This document shows positions 9,096 through 18,333 of a stretch of 64,000 bases of DNA, in pieces (the first letter of the stretch is position 1; each line of letters opens with the position of its first letter). The translations under genes and the position numbers were made by a program. The notes under the pieces were generated by a model. It saw only the letters and a list, made by a program, of their open reading frames with translations. It did no database searches and was not told the DNA's origin. Source of the stretch: Pseudomonadota bacterium (GTDB lineage Bacteria > Pseudomonadota > Gammaproteobacteria > Xanthomonadales > Xanthomonadaceae); the NCBI GenBank assembly GCA_018242425.1, contig JAFEBX010000003.1:434001-498000 (forward strand). Direction: 5' to 3'.

Positions 9096-9554
9096 TCATC
9101 GCAGGCCCGTATGGCCAAATCCGCCCGCACCGCGGGCGCTGTCTTCGAAAGCGTCGACCACATCCAGTGCCACGCGCACGATCGGCATGACCACCAGCTG
9201 TGCGATGCGATCCCCCGGCGCCATCGTAAAAGCCTCGCGCCCGCGATTCCAGACGCTGATCATCAACGGTCCCTGGTAATCGGCGTCGATCAGGCCGGTG
9301 CCGTTGCCGAGTACCAATCCGTGTTTGTGACCGAGTCCCGATCTCGGCAGCACCAACGCGCACAGTTTCGGATCGGCGAGATGGATCGCGATGCCCGACG
9401 GCACCAGCTCCGCCTGCCCCGGCTCGATCGTCAGCGGCGCGTCGATGGCGGCGCGCAAGTCGAGCGCTGCGCTCGAGGCGGTCGCATATTCCGGCAATGG
9501 CCACTCGCCGCCGAAACGCGGGTCAAGCAGCTTGATCTGCAACACATGGTTCAT
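9096..9554 (-). CDS. dut: dUTP diphosphatase
   Basis: Hydrolyses dUTP to dUMP and PPi, keeping uracil out of DNA and feeding dTMP synthesis; trimeric. 152 aa, the usual size. The five motifs are visible in order: SSAALDLRA (motif 1), [10 protein letters not shown] (2), [13 protein letters not shown] (3, with the catalytic Asp), GDRIAQLV (4) and the C-terminal GAGGFGHTG (5, the flexible arm). The ATG overlaps the coaB stop by four bases (ATGA), and algC follows 13 bases later, so all are probably one transcript. The coaBC-dut-algC order is typical of this bacterial group. Confidence 0.95.
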   Translation of the reverse strand: MNHVLQIKLLDPRFGGEWPLPEYATASSAALDLRAAIDAPLTIEPGQAELVPSGIAIHLADPKLCALVLPRSGLGHKHGLVLGNGTGLIDADYQGPLMISVWNRGREAFTMAPGDRIAQLVVMPIVRVALDVVDAFEDSARGAGGFGHTGLR

Positions 9555-10210
9555 GCGTTCGAAATTCTCTCTTCGATGAGGTCGAGCAGTCCTTCGGCGA
9601 CCACGCGCTTGCTCTCGGGGCCGAGGCGACGCTGGCCATCGGCCCAGATCACGTCGAGCGTGTTGTCATCCGATTCGAAACCGCAACCGGCGATGCCGAC
9701 GCGATTGGCGGCGATCATGTCGATGCGCTTGGCCGCAAGCTTGCCGCGCGCGTAGGTTTCGACATCGTTGGTTTCGGCGGCGAACCCCACCACCAGCTGC
9801 GGTCGATCCGCTGCGCTGGCGACATCGGCGAGGATGTCGGCGGTCTTCACCAGTTCCAGCACGAGGGTGTCCTGGCCCGGCACTTTCTTCAATTTGTGTC
9901 CTGCGACTGCGCGCGGGGTGAAATCGGCAACCGCGGCCGTGCCGATGTAAATGTCCGCCGGCAATGCCGAGAGCACGGCGTCGTGCATCTGCGCGGCCGA
10001 ACGCACGTCGATGCGTTGCGCGCCCGCTGGCGTCTGCAAATGCACCGGGCCGGCGACGAGCACCACCTGCGCGCCACGCGCGATCGCGGCTTCGGCGATG
10101 GCGAACCCCATGCGGCCACTGCTGCGATTGCCGATGAAGCGCACCGGATCGATGTCCTCGAAGGTCGGGCCCGCGCTCACCAGCACGCGCTTGCCGTTCA
10201 ACGCGCTCAT
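9551..10210 (-). CDS. coaB: Phosphopantothenate-cysteine ligase (CoaB), separate from CoaC
   Basis: Second half of coenzyme A biosynthesis enzyme CoaBC: activates 4'-phosphopantothenate with CTP and joins cysteine. 219 aa starting [16 protein letters not shown], then [11 protein letters not shown] (nucleotide binding), AAVADFTP and the Lys-rich HKLKK loop, and GFAAETND. In gammaproteobacteria this domain is normally fused to the C-terminus of CoaC in one protein of about 400 aa. Here it lies in another frame and begins with an ATG overlapping the coaC stop (ATGA at 10207-10210). The domain itself looks complete, so the pair should still function. It overlaps dut by another ATGA. Confidence 0.88.
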   Translation of the reverse strand: MSALNGKRVLVSAGPTFEDIDPVRFIGNRSSGRMGFAIAEAAIARGAQVVLVAGPVHLQTPAGAQRIDVRSAAQMHDAVLSALPADIYIGTAAVADFTPRAVAGHKLKKVPGQDTLVLELVKTADILADVASAADRPQLVVGFAAETNDVETYARGKLAAKRIDMIAANRVGIAGCGFESDDNTLDVIWADGQRRLGPESKRVVAEGLLDLIEERISNA

Positions 10211-10752
10211 GGCGATTTCCGTCCGGACAGTGCCGCGACGATTTCCGCCGGTTCGCTCATCCGCCCCGGCCCGCTTTCGCCTTCGGCCAGCGGCCCGTCG
10301 TTCGGTCCGACGATCTGCACGCCACGCGTGCGCAAGGTCGCGATGTTGGCCTGCGTCGCCGGGTGCTTCCACATCACGTGGTTCATCGCCGGGCACACCG
10401 TCAGCGCCGCGGTCGAAGCAAGGCACAACGTGCTCACCAGGTCGTCGGCGAAGCCGTGCGCCAGTTTCGCCAGCGTGTTGGCGGTCGCCGGCGCAACGAT
10501 GATGTGGTCGGCCCAGCGCGCCAGTTCGAGATGGCCCATCGCGGCTTCGGCGTGTTCATCCCACAGCGATGTGCGCACCGGGCGATGGCTGAGCGCCTGG
10601 AAAGTCTGCGCGGTCACGAAGCGCTGCGCGTTCTCCGTCATCGCCACCTGCACCTCGGCGCCGGTGTCGCGCAGGCGGCGCACCAGTTCGGCGGACTTGT
10701 AGGCGGCGATCCCTCCGCACACGCACAGCAGGATCTTGGCAGGGGCGGCCAT
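10207..10752 (-). CDS. coaC: Phosphopantothenoylcysteine decarboxylase (CoaC), separate from CoaB
   Basis: FMN-dependent decarboxylase making 4'-phosphopantetheine in coenzyme A synthesis. 181 aa, a full HFCD flavoprotein domain: [15 protein letters not shown] (FMN/phosphate binding), the active-site His in [35 protein letters not shown] and the PAMNHVMW substrate clamp (Asn and Met). It stops at the linker where the fused CoaBC normally continues. ATG 10752 is preferred because it gives the family N-terminus ([14 protein letters not shown]). An in-frame GTG at 10776 is preceded 8 bases earlier by TAAGCT and could be a leaderless start. First gene of the coaC-coaB-dut-algC operon, divergent from radC. 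Confidence 0.9.
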   Translation of the reverse strand: MAAPAKILLCVCGGIAAYKSAELVRRLRDTGAEVQVAMTENAQRFVTAQTFQALSHRPVRTSLWDEHAEAAMGHLELARWADHIIVAPATANTLAKLAHGFADDLVSTLCLASTAALTVCPAMNHVMWKHPATQANIATLRTRGVQIVGPNDGPLAEGESGPGRMSEPAEIVAALSGRKSP

Positions 10753-10869
10753 GACGGCATTTTCCGACGCACTCACAGGCCGCCAGCTTACCCGATGCCC
10801 CTGGAATTCCGATGCCGCGCCGCGCCCGCAAACGCCAGAGTGGGTGGCAGATCAAGCTTCGAACCGCCC

Positions 10870-11544
10870 ATGCACATCCGCGACTGGCCCGAACACGAAC
10901 GTCCCCGCGAAAAGCTGCTGCGCCTTGGCGCGACCGCGCTCTCCGATGCCGAATTGCTGGCCCTGTTCCTCGGCTCCGGCGTGCGCGGGCAGGATGCCGT
11001 GGCGACCGCGCGCAGCCTGCTGGGCGATGCCGGCGGCATGCGCGGACTGCTCGATCGCGATGCCGCCGGGCTCACCGGACTCCGCGGCCTGGGCCCGGCG
11101 CGTGCCTGCCGGCTGGCCGCCGCGCTCGAACTCGGCAGCCGCCACCTGGCCGGGCAGCTGGAGCGCGGCGAAGCCATGGCCAATCCCGATGTCGCCGCCC
11201 GCTATTTCAGCAAGCGCCTGCGCGGCCGCCATCGCGAGGTGTTCGCCGCCCTCTTCCTCGATACCCGCCACCGCAGCCTGGCCTTCGAGGAACTGTTCCA
11301 GGGCAGCATCGACGGTTCGGAAGTCCATCCCCGCGAGGTGGTCCAGCGCGCGCTGGCCCATAACGCAGCGGCGGTGATCGTCGGCCACAACCACCCCAGC
11401 GGCAATCCCGAGCCCAGCGCAGCCGACCGCGCGGTCACCCAGCGCCTCAAGCAGTCGCTGGCGCTGATGGACATCCGCCTGCTCGACCATTTCGTCGTCG
11501 GTGACGGCCCTGCGGTATCGATGGCGGCACGCGGAATGATGTGA
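10870..11544 (+). CDS. radC: RadC family JAB1/MPN-domain protein
   Basis: 224 aa, same size as E. coli RadC/YicR. An N-terminal helix-hairpin-helix-like region ([20 protein letters not shown], about 70-89) precedes a JAMM/MPN+ metal site: His173 and His175 in [15 protein letters not shown], with Asp186. Upstream conserved residues [18 protein letters not shown] match the family. The biochemical role is unsettled; the old link to radiation sensitivity was traced to another gene, and the fold suggests a zinc peptidase or nucleic-acid-related enzyme. It is divergent from coaC with about 117 bases between starts. Start chosen for the canonical [16 protein letters not shown]-terminus. Confidence 0.92.
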   Translation: MHIRDWPEHERPREKLLRLGATALSDAELLALFLGSGVRGQDAVATARSLLGDAGGMRGLLDRDAAGLTGLRGLGPARACRLAAALELGSRHLAGQLERGEAMANPDVAARYFSKRLRGRHREVFAALFLDTRHRSLAFEELFQGSIDGSEVHPREVVQRALAHNAAAVIVGHNHPSGNPEPSAADRAVTQRLKQSLALMDIRLLDHFVVGDGPAVSMAARGMM

Positions 11545-11570
11545 ATACAGGGGTCGGCGCCGCGAAGCCG

Positions 11571-11576
11571 TACAAT
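11571..11576 (+). promoter_or_regulatory. -10 element candidate for argS
   Basis: TACAAT lies 31 bases before the argS GTG, in the 63-base gap after radC. I do not see a convincing -35 hexamer. The A of the hexamer overlaps an in-frame ATG at 11575, which is therefore unlikely to be the translation start. Confidence 0.35.
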
Positions 11577-11607
11577 GCACGGCTATCAAGCCGTTCCCCG
11601 AAATCCC

Positions 11608-13311
11608 GTGAAATCCCAGCTCCGCGCCCTCGTTTCGCAGGGCATCGACGCCCTGGTCGCCGCCGGCACCCTGCCCGCCGACACTGTCGCCCCCGACTTC
11701 GTGATCGAACGTCCCAAGGAGCGCGCCCACGGCGATTTCTCCAGCAATGCCGCCATGCTGCTGGCCAAGGCCGCGCGCAGCAATCCGCGAGCGCTGGCGC
11801 AACAGCTGGTCGAGGCACTGCCGAAGAACGACGCCGTCGCGAAAATCGAGATCGCCGGACCGGGCTTCATCAATTTCCATCTCGCACCGCAGGCCTGGCA
11901 GCAGGTCGTGCGCGATGTCCACGCCCAGGGCGCCAGCTACGGCCACAACACCGGCCACGCCGGGCAGACGGTGGGCGTCGAATACGTTTCCGCCAATCCG
12001 ACCGGCCCGCTCCATGTCGGCCATGGCCGCGCCGCCGCCATCGGCGATTCGATCGCACGCGTGCTCGCCGCCAACGGCTGGAAGGTGATCCGCGAGTTCT
12101 ACTACAACGACGCCGGCGTGCAGATCGAGAATCTCGCGCGTTCGGTGCAGGCGCGCGCGCAGGGCCACAAGCCCGGCGACGCCGACTGGCCAGCCGATGC
12201 CTACAACGGCGACTACATCGCCGATGTCGCGCAAAGCTATCTGCGCGGCGACAGCGTCGAGATCGAAGGCCCTGATTCAAAACGGTACGAAGTCACCGGC
12301 AAGAACGATGCCGGCGACCTCGATGCCATCCGCAAGTTCGCCGTCGCCGCGTTGCGCCGCGAACAGAACGCCGACCTAGCCGCGTACGGCGTGAGCTTCG
12401 ACAACTATTTCCTCGAATCGTCGCTTTACGCCGACGGCAAGGTGGAAGAAACCGTGCAGCGCCTCACCGCCGCCGGCCACACGTATGAAGAAGGCGGCGC
12501 GCTATGGCTGCGCACCACCGATTTCGGTGACGACAAGGACCGCGTGATGCGCAAGTCCGACGGCACCTACACCTACTTCCTGCCCGACGTCGCCTACCAC
12601 CTCGGCAAGTGGCAGCGCGGCTGGCAGCGCGCGGTGACCGAACTCGGCGCCGACCACCACGGTTCGCTGATGCGGGTGAAAGCCGGCCTGCAGGCGCTCG
12701 ACCTCGGCATCCCCAAGGGCTACCCCGACTACGTGCTGCACCAGATGGTCACGGTGATGCGCGGCGGCGAGGAAGTGAAGCTTTCCAAGCGCGCCGGCAG
12801 CTACCTCACCCTGCGCGACCTGATCGAGGAAGTCGGGCGCGACGCCACGCGCTGGTTCCTGGTCGCGCGCAAGCCCGATTCGCAGCTCACCTTCGACATC
12901 GACCTCGCGCGTTCGCAGTCGAACGACAACCCGGTCTACTACGTGCAATACGCCCACGCCCGCGTGTGCAGCCTGTTGCGCCAGGCAAAAGAAAAAGGCT
13001 ACGTGGTGGATGAAGCTTCGGGACTGTCACGTCTCGATGCCGTCAGCGACGACGCCAGCCGCGAACTGATGCGCGAACTTTCGCGCTTCCCGGAAGTGGT
13101 GGAACAGGCCGGCCACGAACTTGAGCCGCACGCCATCGCCCAGTACCTGCGCGAACTGGCGACCGCTTTTCACACCGCGTACCACGCGCAGCCGGTACTT
13201 GTGGAAGCTGAAGCCGAGCGCAATGCGCGCCTGGCACTGTGCACCGCGACCGCGCAGGTGTTGAAGAATGGTCTGGATTTGCTGGGCATGACTGCCCCGG
13301 AGACGATGTAA
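11608..13311 (+). CDS. argS: Arginyl-tRNA synthetase
   Basis: Class I synthetase charging tRNA-Arg, 567 aa from a GTG start. An N-terminal additional domain carries [18 protein letters not shown]. The HIGH-type signature is [11 protein letters not shown], followed by the Rossmann catalytic core, VKLSKRAG in the KMSKS position, and the C-terminal anticodon-binding domain ending [10 protein letters not shown]. The GTG was chosen because the N-terminus then aligns with related ArgRS sequences (KSQLRAL...). Upstream in-frame residues from an ATG at 11575 lie on the predicted promoter. The stop is directly followed by the ATG of the SPOR gene, as in many gammaproteobacteria. Confidence 0.95.
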   Translation: MKSQLRALVSQGIDALVAAGTLPADTVAPDFVIERPKERAHGDFSSNAAMLLAKAARSNPRALAQQLVEALPKNDAVAKIEIAGPGFINFHLAPQAWQQVVRDVHAQGASYGHNTGHAGQTVGVEYVSANPTGPLHVGHGRAAAIGDSIARVLAANGWKVIREFYYNDAGVQIENLARSVQARAQGHKPGDADWPADAYNGDYIADVAQSYLRGDSVEIEGPDSKRYEVTGKNDAGDLDAIRKFAVAALRREQNADLAAYGVSFDNYFLESSLYADGKVEETVQRLTAAGHTYEEGGALWLRTTDFGDDKDRVMRKSDGTYTYFLPDVAYHLGKWQRGWQRAVTELGADHHGSLMRVKAGLQALDLGIPKGYPDYVLHQMVTVMRGGEEVKLSKRAGSYLTLRDLIEEVGRDATRWFLVARKPDSQLTFDIDLARSQSNDNPVYYVQYAHARVCSLLRQAKEKGYVVDEASGLSRLDAVSDDASRELMRELSRFPEVVEQAGHELEPHAIAQYLRELATAFHTAYHAQPVLVEAEAERNARLALCTATAQVLKNGLDLLGMTAPETM

Positions 13312-14199
13312 ATGGCGCAACAACGCGGACGCTCGCAGGCCCGACGCAGTGGCGGTGGCGGTAGTGGATCGGGCATGCCGGGCTGGGCCTGGCTGGTGAT
13401 GGGCGTGCTGTTGACGCTGGTGGTGGTGATCGGCGCGCCGCGCCTGATGAAGGGCAAGGGTGCCGATGGCTTCTTCAAGCCGACACCGAATCCCGACGCC
13501 AAGGCCGAAACCGCTGCAGCGACGGAAGAAGTCGCGCCGGCACCAACCGATGCCAAGCCGACCGCGGATGCCACGGCCAAGCCGGCCGACGCAAAACCCG
13601 CAACCGGCGACGACTATTCCTTCTATGACGTCCTGCCCAAGAACGAGGTGCGCCTGTCCGACGCGCAACTCGCGGCGATGGCGCAGGCCGAAGCCAAGCG
13701 CAAGGCCGATGCCGCCAAGGCCAAGCCCAACGTCGACGCCGCACAAGGCAGCAACAGCGGTTTGCCGTCGCCAATTGATTCCGCGCAGCAGGTCGCCAAG
13801 GCCGATGCTCCGAAATCGCAGGCCACGCCGCGCCCGGCCACCACGACGCCAGCGAGCAAGCCGAAGAATGACGACGACGATGTCCCGGCCCCGGTGACCG
13901 TCGCCCACGCCAAGGCCGCCGATGGCGCCAGCGTGCCGATCTCCAAATCGGTCGAAGCTACCAACGCGACGCCCTACATCCTGCAGGCGGGCGCCTTCGG
14001 CGATGCCGGCCAGGCCGAGGCGGTGAAGGCCAAGATCGCCATGCTCGGGCTGAACGCGCGCGTGGAATCGGCCGACGTCGGCGGCAAGACCGTCTATCGC
14101 GTGCGCATGGGGCCCTACGCCAGTGCCGGCGAACTGGCTGGCGCCAAGTCGAAGCTGAGTGGTGGTGGCGTCGCCGCGGTTGCGGTCAAGGTCCATTGA
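13312..14199 (+). CDS. SPOR-domain membrane protein (FtsN-like)
   Basis: Bitopic protein of 295 aa. Residues 1-22 are basic and Gly/Ser-rich, about 23-42 form a membrane helix, and a long Ala/Lys/Pro-rich low-complexity linker (about 50-215) leads to a C-terminal SPOR domain (about 218-295: YILQAGAFGDAGQAEAVKAK and YRVRMGPY). SPOR domains bind denuded glycan strands at the division septum, so a role in cell division is likely; this topology matches FtsN and DedD. ATG directly abuts the argS TAA. The argS-SPOR pairing is widespread in gammaproteobacteria. Essential FtsN-type segments outside SPOR cannot be recognised here, so it is not named ftsN. Confidence 0.88.
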   Translation: MAQQRGRSQARRSGGGGSGSGMPGWAWLVMGVLLTLVVVIGAPRLMKGKGADGFFKPTPNPDAKAETAAATEEVAPAPTDAKPTADATAKPADAKPATGDDYSFYDVLPKNEVRLSDAQLAAMAQAEAKRKADAAKAKPNVDAAQGSNSGLPSPIDSAQQVAKADAPKSQATPRPATTTPASKPKNDDDDVPAPVTVAHAKAADGASVPISKSVEATNATPYILQAGAFGDAGQAEAVKAKIAMLGLNARVESADVGGKTVYRVRMGPYASAGELAGAKSKLSGGGVAAVAVKVH

Positions 14200-14236
14200 C
14201 CGACCTCGCATTCACGGCGTTCTCGACCCCTGAGAT

Positions 14237-14253
14237 GCCGCTGCGGCACACTG
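14237..14253 (+). promoter_or_regulatory. Small hairpin next to a -10-like hexamer, copy 1
   Basis: TGCCGC-T-GCGGCA (14237-14249) overlaps CACACT (14248-14253), 40 bases before the 123-aa gene. A very similar block (copy 2 at 14724-14742) stands before the SDR gene, including downstream GCGACT and CCCC. The two may be related promoter regions. Confidence 0.3.
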
Positions 14254-14293
14254 GCGACTCCCCCGAAGCGGGCGTCGCCGAGACCATCGATTC

Positions 14294-14665
14294 ATGGCCA
14301 TAGAAGCCGCACTGATCAAACCCGTCGTCGACGCGCTGATGGGATTGCTGCGTCGTGGTGAGAACGTCCACCTGCACAACAACGCCGAGAAGGCGCTGCG
14401 CGAAGCCATTCGCGAACTGCTGCTGGCCAATCCCGACGAGAACAAGGCGGCGGCGCGGATCGCGATCGCCAAGGCCGCCGGCATCCTCAGCGAGGACGTG
14501 GTCCTGGCCGAGGACATGCTGCGCAAGCATCGCGCCACCAAATCGCGAACCGCCGGCAAGTCGGCATCGGCGCACCGCAAGCGCAAGCCGGCCGCAACGA
14601 CTGCGCCCGAACCGCCCACCAAACCCGCGGCTCCCAAGTCACGCGCGAAGAAAAAGACGAAGTGA
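14294..14665 (+). CDS. Small basic protein with lysine/proline/alanine-rich tail
   Basis: Hypothetical protein of 123 aa; I do not recognise a family with certainty. Residues 1-80 are predicted helical with a regular heptad-like pattern (AEKALREAIRELLLAN, AAARIAIAKAAGILSED). Residues 82-123 are Lys/Arg/Pro/Ala-rich and end AKKKTK, resembling the disordered, nucleic-acid-binding tails of some bacterial histone-like proteins. Weak GAG-containing ribosome site before the ATG. It sits alone between the SPOR gene and an SDR gene, with a hairpin-associated promoter candidate upstream. A DNA- or RNA-binding role is speculative. Confidence 0.6.
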   Translation: MAIEAALIKPVVDALMGLLRRGENVHLHNNAEKALREAIRELLLANPDENKAAARIAIAKAAGILSEDVVLAEDMLRKHRATKSRTAGKSASAHRKRKPAATTAPEPPTKPAAPKSRAKKKTK

Positions 14666-14723
14666 CGATGCCCTCGCCACCGCACTGGCTCATCCGCATG
14701 TTCGTGCGCTGCTGGTGATCCGG

Positions 14724-14742
14724 TGCCGCACTGCGGCACAAT
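14724..14742 (+). promoter_or_regulatory. Small hairpin next to a -10-like hexamer, copy 2
   Basis: TGCCGC-ACT-GCGGCA (14724-14738) runs into CACAAT (14737-14742), then GCGACTTCCCC, 27 bases before the SDR start. This matches the block at 14237-14253 in arrangement and most bases. Confidence 0.35.
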
Positions 14743-14769
14743 CGCGACTTCCCCTTCGCGCCACCCCAT

Positions 14770-15528
14770 ATGTCGAACAGGATCGCTTTCGTCACCGGTG
14801 CCACTTCGGGCTTCGGTCGCGCCATCGCCACGCGCTTCGCCAGGCAGGGTTGGCAGGTCATCGCCACTGGCCGCCGCATGGATCGCCTCGAGGCCTTGCG
14901 CAAAGAATTGGGTGATGCATTCCATCCGCTGTGCTTCGACATCCGCGACGGCGATGCCATCCACGCCGCGATAGCCACATTGCCGGATTCGTTGCATGCA
15001 ATCGACCTGCTGGTGAACAACGCCGGCCTTGCACTCGGCACTGCACCGGCACAACGCGCCGATCCCGCGCAATGGCGGCAGATGATCGAGACCAACGTGC
15101 TCGGACTGGTCAACCTCACGCATGCGCTGTTGCCGCGACTGATCGAAACGCACGGCACCATCGTCAACATCAGTTCGATCGCCGCGACCTATCCCTACAC
15201 CGGCGGCAATGTCTATGGCGGCACCAAGGCTTTCGTCACCCAGTTCTCGCTCGGCTTGCGCAGCGATCTCCACGGCACCGGCGTGCGCGTGACCAGCATC
15301 GAACCGGGACTGGCCGAGACCGAATTCACCCTCGTGCGCACCAGCGGCAACCAGCAGGCGTCCGACGACCTCTATCGCGGCGCGCATCCGATCACCGGCG
15401 ACGACATCGCCGAAGCGACGTGGTGGGTCGCCAACCTGCCGCCGCACCTCAACATCAACCGCCTTGAAGTAATGCCGACCAGCCAGAGTTTCGCCGGCTT
15501 CCAGATCCATCGCGGGGACAATGCATGA
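14770..15528 (+). CDS. ydfG: YdfG-type NADP-dependent short-chain dehydrogenase
   Basis: Classical SDR of 252 aa, very like E. coli YdfG, which oxidises 3-hydroxy acids such as L-allo-threonine, serine and 3-hydroxypropionate with NADP. TGATSGFG (about 9-16) is the cofactor loop, with an Arg pair (ATGRRMDRL) after the second strand favouring NADP. NNAG follows, then the catalytic Ser in ISSIAATYPYTGG, and YGGTK with Tyr and Lys. The C-terminal NINRLEVMPTSQSFAG matches YdfG closely. There is no obvious Shine-Dalgarno; start chosen by homology. The stop overlaps the next ATG (ATGA), implying coupling. Confidence 0.9.
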   Translation: MSNRIAFVTGATSGFGRAIATRFARQGWQVIATGRRMDRLEALRKELGDAFHPLCFDIRDGDAIHAAIATLPDSLHAIDLLVNNAGLALGTAPAQRADPAQWRQMIETNVLGLVNLTHALLPRLIETHGTIVNISSIAATYPYTGGNVYGGTKAFVTQFSLGLRSDLHGTGVRVTSIEPGLAETEFTLVRTSGNQQASDDLYRGAHPITGDDIAEATWWVANLPPHLNINRLEVMPTSQSFAGFQIHRGDNA

Positions 15529-16019
15529 GCGGCAATGCGTGGTGGATGATGGGACTCGCCATCCTGGTTGGCGCGATGCTGCCGCTGCAGGCGCTGGTCA
15601 ACGCGCGGCTGGGCACGCAGATCGGCGGGCCGATCGTCGCCGCGTTCGTGTCGTTCGTGGTTGGCGGAATCGGGCTCGGCATCTACCTCGTCTTGGCGCG
15701 TCATCGCATCGGGCTGGAAAGCGCCGGGTCGTTCCCGGCATGGGTGTGGTTGGGTGGACTGCTCGGCGCGCTCTATGTCGCCGTCGTCACCCTGCTGATC
15801 CCGCGCCTCGGCCCGGCGACGATGATGTGCCTCGTCATCTTCGGGCAGGTCACCGCGGCATTGTTGCTCGACAAGTTCGGCGTGCTGCAGAGTGCGCCGC
15901 GCACGGTGGATGCCGTGCGCATCGCCGGGGCAGCCCTGGTAATGGCGGGCGTGATCCTTGTGGCGGCGCCGTGGCGGACGTCGCCGTCACGCGCGACTGC
16001 AACGGAAACGAATCACTGA
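15525..16019 (+). CDS. DMT-superfamily membrane protein (YdcZ/DUF606 type)
   Basis: Integral membrane protein of 164 aa with five predicted helices, the size of half of an EamA-type transporter. MGLAILVGAMLPLQALVNARLG at the N-terminus and GRLGPATMMCLVIFGQVTAALL-like central residues are typical of the YdcZ group; these are short DMT transporters that probably dimerise. Substrate unknown. It overlaps the SDR gene by four bases and ends 2 bases before the stop of the convergent DUF11 gene. The C-terminal tail is short and hydrophilic. Confidence 0.82.
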   Translation: MSGNAWWMMGLAILVGAMLPLQALVNARLGTQIGGPIVAAFVSFVVGGIGLGIYLVLARHRIGLESAGSFPAWVWLGGLLGALYVAVVTLLIPRLGPATMMCLVIFGQVTAALLLDKFGVLQSAPRTVDAVRIAGAALVMAGVILVAAPWRTSPSRATATETNH

Positions 16020-16021
16020 CA

Positions 16022-18289
16022 TCACTGCACCGTGCAGGTCACCGAAAAAGTCGTCGTCGCATTGATCGGCATCGCGCCCATGGTCACGCCATTGGCGCCC
16101 AGCAGGTCACCATTGGTGATCGTCCCGCTTGGACACCCCGTACCGGAGCACGTCACCACGTTGCCAGTCGGGCAGGTGATCCCCGTGCCCGGGACATCCT
16201 TCACGACTGCGCCGGTCACGGCAGCAGGGCCGCTGTTTTTCACCACCAGGGCATAGGTCGTCTGTGCACCGGATACGACCGTCGTCACGCCATTGCTCTT
16301 GGTGATCGAAAGATCGGCTTTCGGCGTATTCGTGATGGTGCAGGTGATGTTGTCTCCCGCCGCCAGCGCGATGCCGCTCCAGGCCTGTTCGCTACCCGAT
16401 GGACTACCGCCGCCGCTTGGCAATACGGTCGCCGATCCCGTTGTCGCGTTGCTGCAGCTGATTGACGTTGCATAGCCGGTGGATGGAGCCGTCGCAGTAG
16501 TGCCGCCTGCTAGGATGGTCTCGCGCAATTCCACCGCGGTACCGCTGGCAAGCACGGTTGCACCCGTCGTCGCGGTGGCGGGAGCCGTTGTCCCGCTGGT
16601 ATTGGCCGAGGTCGACAGGATGCCACCGGCATAGATGCGCAATTGCGCCTGGTCGCCTGCCGTCGTGCGCCCGACCAGCGTCTTGCCCAACGTCACCCAC
16701 CCCGGCGTCGGCGTGCTGCTGCAGGCATCCGCATTCACGACCGGATTCGGCCCGCTCGACGCCTTGTAGGTTGCCGCCACGCTGTTCTGCAGGCCATTTC
16801 CGCTGCTGCCAGGCGTGGTGCAGGCATCGTTCGCGGTGCTGCCATTGATCGCCACCTGGCCGCGGACCGTGACCACGTAGGTATCGGTGCCACCGCCCGC
16901 CAACGTGCTCCAGGAAGTTGGCGCCAGCGTCCAGGGACCACTGCCCGCGAGTGCCGGACTCAGCGCACTTCCGTTTTTCGTGGCGGATACGCTGACGACG
17001 CTGACATTGGAATCGAACTGCGGCGTATCGATGAGCGAATAGGACGCCGTGTTCGTGCCACTGGTGTTCTTCACCGTGACGGTATAGACGATGTCGAACT
17101 GGCTCGGGTTGCCGGCAACCACCGTCTTCGACGTCACGTTCTTGGTGACCGCGACTCCGGCATCGTCGTCAATGATGGTGTAGATGCTGGTCGCTTGCGC
17201 GGAGGCGCCGCAAGTGCTGCTGGAGTTGAGCAGATACGTCTTGGGGGAGGACGTCGACGCCTGCAGCTGGAAATTGATGGTGCGATTGGACTGGACAGTC
17301 GTGTTGTCGATGACATGCACCGGCACTGTGAACAGGCTGCCGGCGCTGGTCCCGTCGTAGATGCCCGCGGGAATGTTGATGACCAGCGTGCCGTCACCGC
17401 TATCGGTCCAGTAATCGTAACCGGGAGTCGAAGCCGCGGTTGGCGCCCGCGTCGCGGTTCCACCCGTGATGGAGACCGTCACTGTCATCGGGGAAAACAC
17501 CGTGCCATTGACGCGGATCTGCGGAAGATTGTTGCCTGCCGCTTCCACTGCGGAACTGGATGCCTGCACGAACTCCACGAACGGCGCCAGCTGGATCTGG
17601 ATGTTGTCGAGGAAGTTGCCGACCGTCAGATTGTTTCCGGCCGTGCTGATGGATTCGAAACCCAGGCTGTTGGTGCCTGTCGCGCCGGTATAGGCGTAGG
17701 TTCCGCTGTAATCGGCCCAGCCATTGCCGCCACTGACTCCAGTTACGCCCGCAGATGGGACCGGGGTACTCATCGTGCCATCGCTGGTGGTTCCGACCCG
17801 CACGATTTCCTGCGATGCGCCAACCTTGAACGCGGCGACATCCGGAGTCGTCGTGCTCTGGCGCCCACGGTGGCTGAATCTCCAGTTGAAGCTTTCGCCG
17901 TTGATCAGGCAGACATTCTGGTAAATGCGCGATGAAGCGTTCGCGTTGAGTTCAACGAAATTGTTGCCATCACGCGCGATGACCCCGTTGAACCCGGACC
18001 GCCACATTTCGATCAGGGGGCCAGTCGTGATCGCAGCCGGTGTCGCAGTGCAACCACCGCTGCCGGTCTGCGAGGGGTGCGTGGTGCTCCAGCCCGGCAC
18101 GGACGCGCTCGAAAGCTGGAGATAGCAACCGGTCGTCGGGGTCAAAACGGGCGTCTCGAACGACGGATTGATCATGCTGCGTTGTAGCTGCGCAGCTGCC
18201 GGACCGGCCATCGCGATCGCCACCACAGCCAACATCCAGCACGACACTTTTCGAGACGCACTACCCCGCGCCAACTGCAGCCACTCCAT
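16022..18289 (-). CDS. Secreted DUF11/Calx-beta-like surface protein
   Basis: 755 aa exported beta-rich protein, Ser/Thr/Gly/Ala-rich and nearly Lys-free, unlike its neighbours. The signal peptide spans about residues 14-34 (CWMLAVVAIAMAGPAAAQ). A jelly-roll-like N-terminal domain (about 35-240) follows with Cys pairs. A Calx-beta-like segment (about 245-375) comes next, then two prealbumin-like regions and a C-terminal DUF11 domain (SITKSNGVTTVVSGAQTTYA). It ends abruptly at FSVTCTVQ with no sorting or anchor signal. DUF11 proteins are usually extracellular or surface-associated; adhesion is a guess. The ATG has a GGGGGGA site 6 bases upstream; an in-frame upstream ATG lies in the promoter and is rejected. 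Confidence 0.8.
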   Translation of the reverse strand: MEWLQLARGSASRKVSCWMLAVVAIAMAGPAAAQLQRSMINPSFETPVLTPTTGCYLQLSSASVPGWSTTHPSQTGSGGCTATPAAITTGPLIEMWRSGFNGVIARDGNNFVELNANASSRIYQNVCLINGESFNWRFSHRGRQSTTTPDVAAFKVGASQEIVRVGTTSDGTMSTPVPSAGVTGVSGGNGWADYSGTYAYTGATGTNSLGFESISTAGNNLTVGNFLDNIQIQLAPFVEFVQASSSAVEAAGNNLPQIRVNGTVFSPMTVTVSITGGTATRAPTAASTPGYDYWTDSGDGTLVINIPAGIYDGTSAGSLFTVPVHVIDNTTVQSNRTINFQLQASTSSPKTYLLNSSSTCGASAQATSIYTIIDDDAGVAVTKNVTSKTVVAGNPSQFDIVYTVTVKNTSGTNTASYSLIDTPQFDSNVSVVSVSATKNGSALSPALAGSGPWTLAPTSWSTLAGGGTDTYVVTVRGQVAINGSTANDACTTPGSSGNGLQNSVAATYKASSGPNPVVNADACSSTPTPGWVTLGKTLVGRTTAGDQAQLRIYAGGILSTSANTSGTTAPATATTGATVLASGTAVELRETILAGGTTATAPSTGYATSISCSNATTGSATVLPSGGGSPSGSEQAWSGIALAAGDNITCTITNTPKADLSITKSNGVTTVVSGAQTTYALVVKNSGPAAVTGAVVKDVPGTGITCPTGNVVTCSGTGCPSGTITNGDLLGANGVTMGAMPINATTTFSVTCTVQ

Positions 18290-18333
18290 AGAGATCCCCC
18301 CGGACCTGTCCAACACGACATTGCTCCCGGCGG

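Noticed and set aside
7172..9190. Long plus-strand open frame opposite algC
   Set aside because: Low-complexity Arg/Ala/Gly composition, no domain, and it covers a clear AlgC on the other strand.
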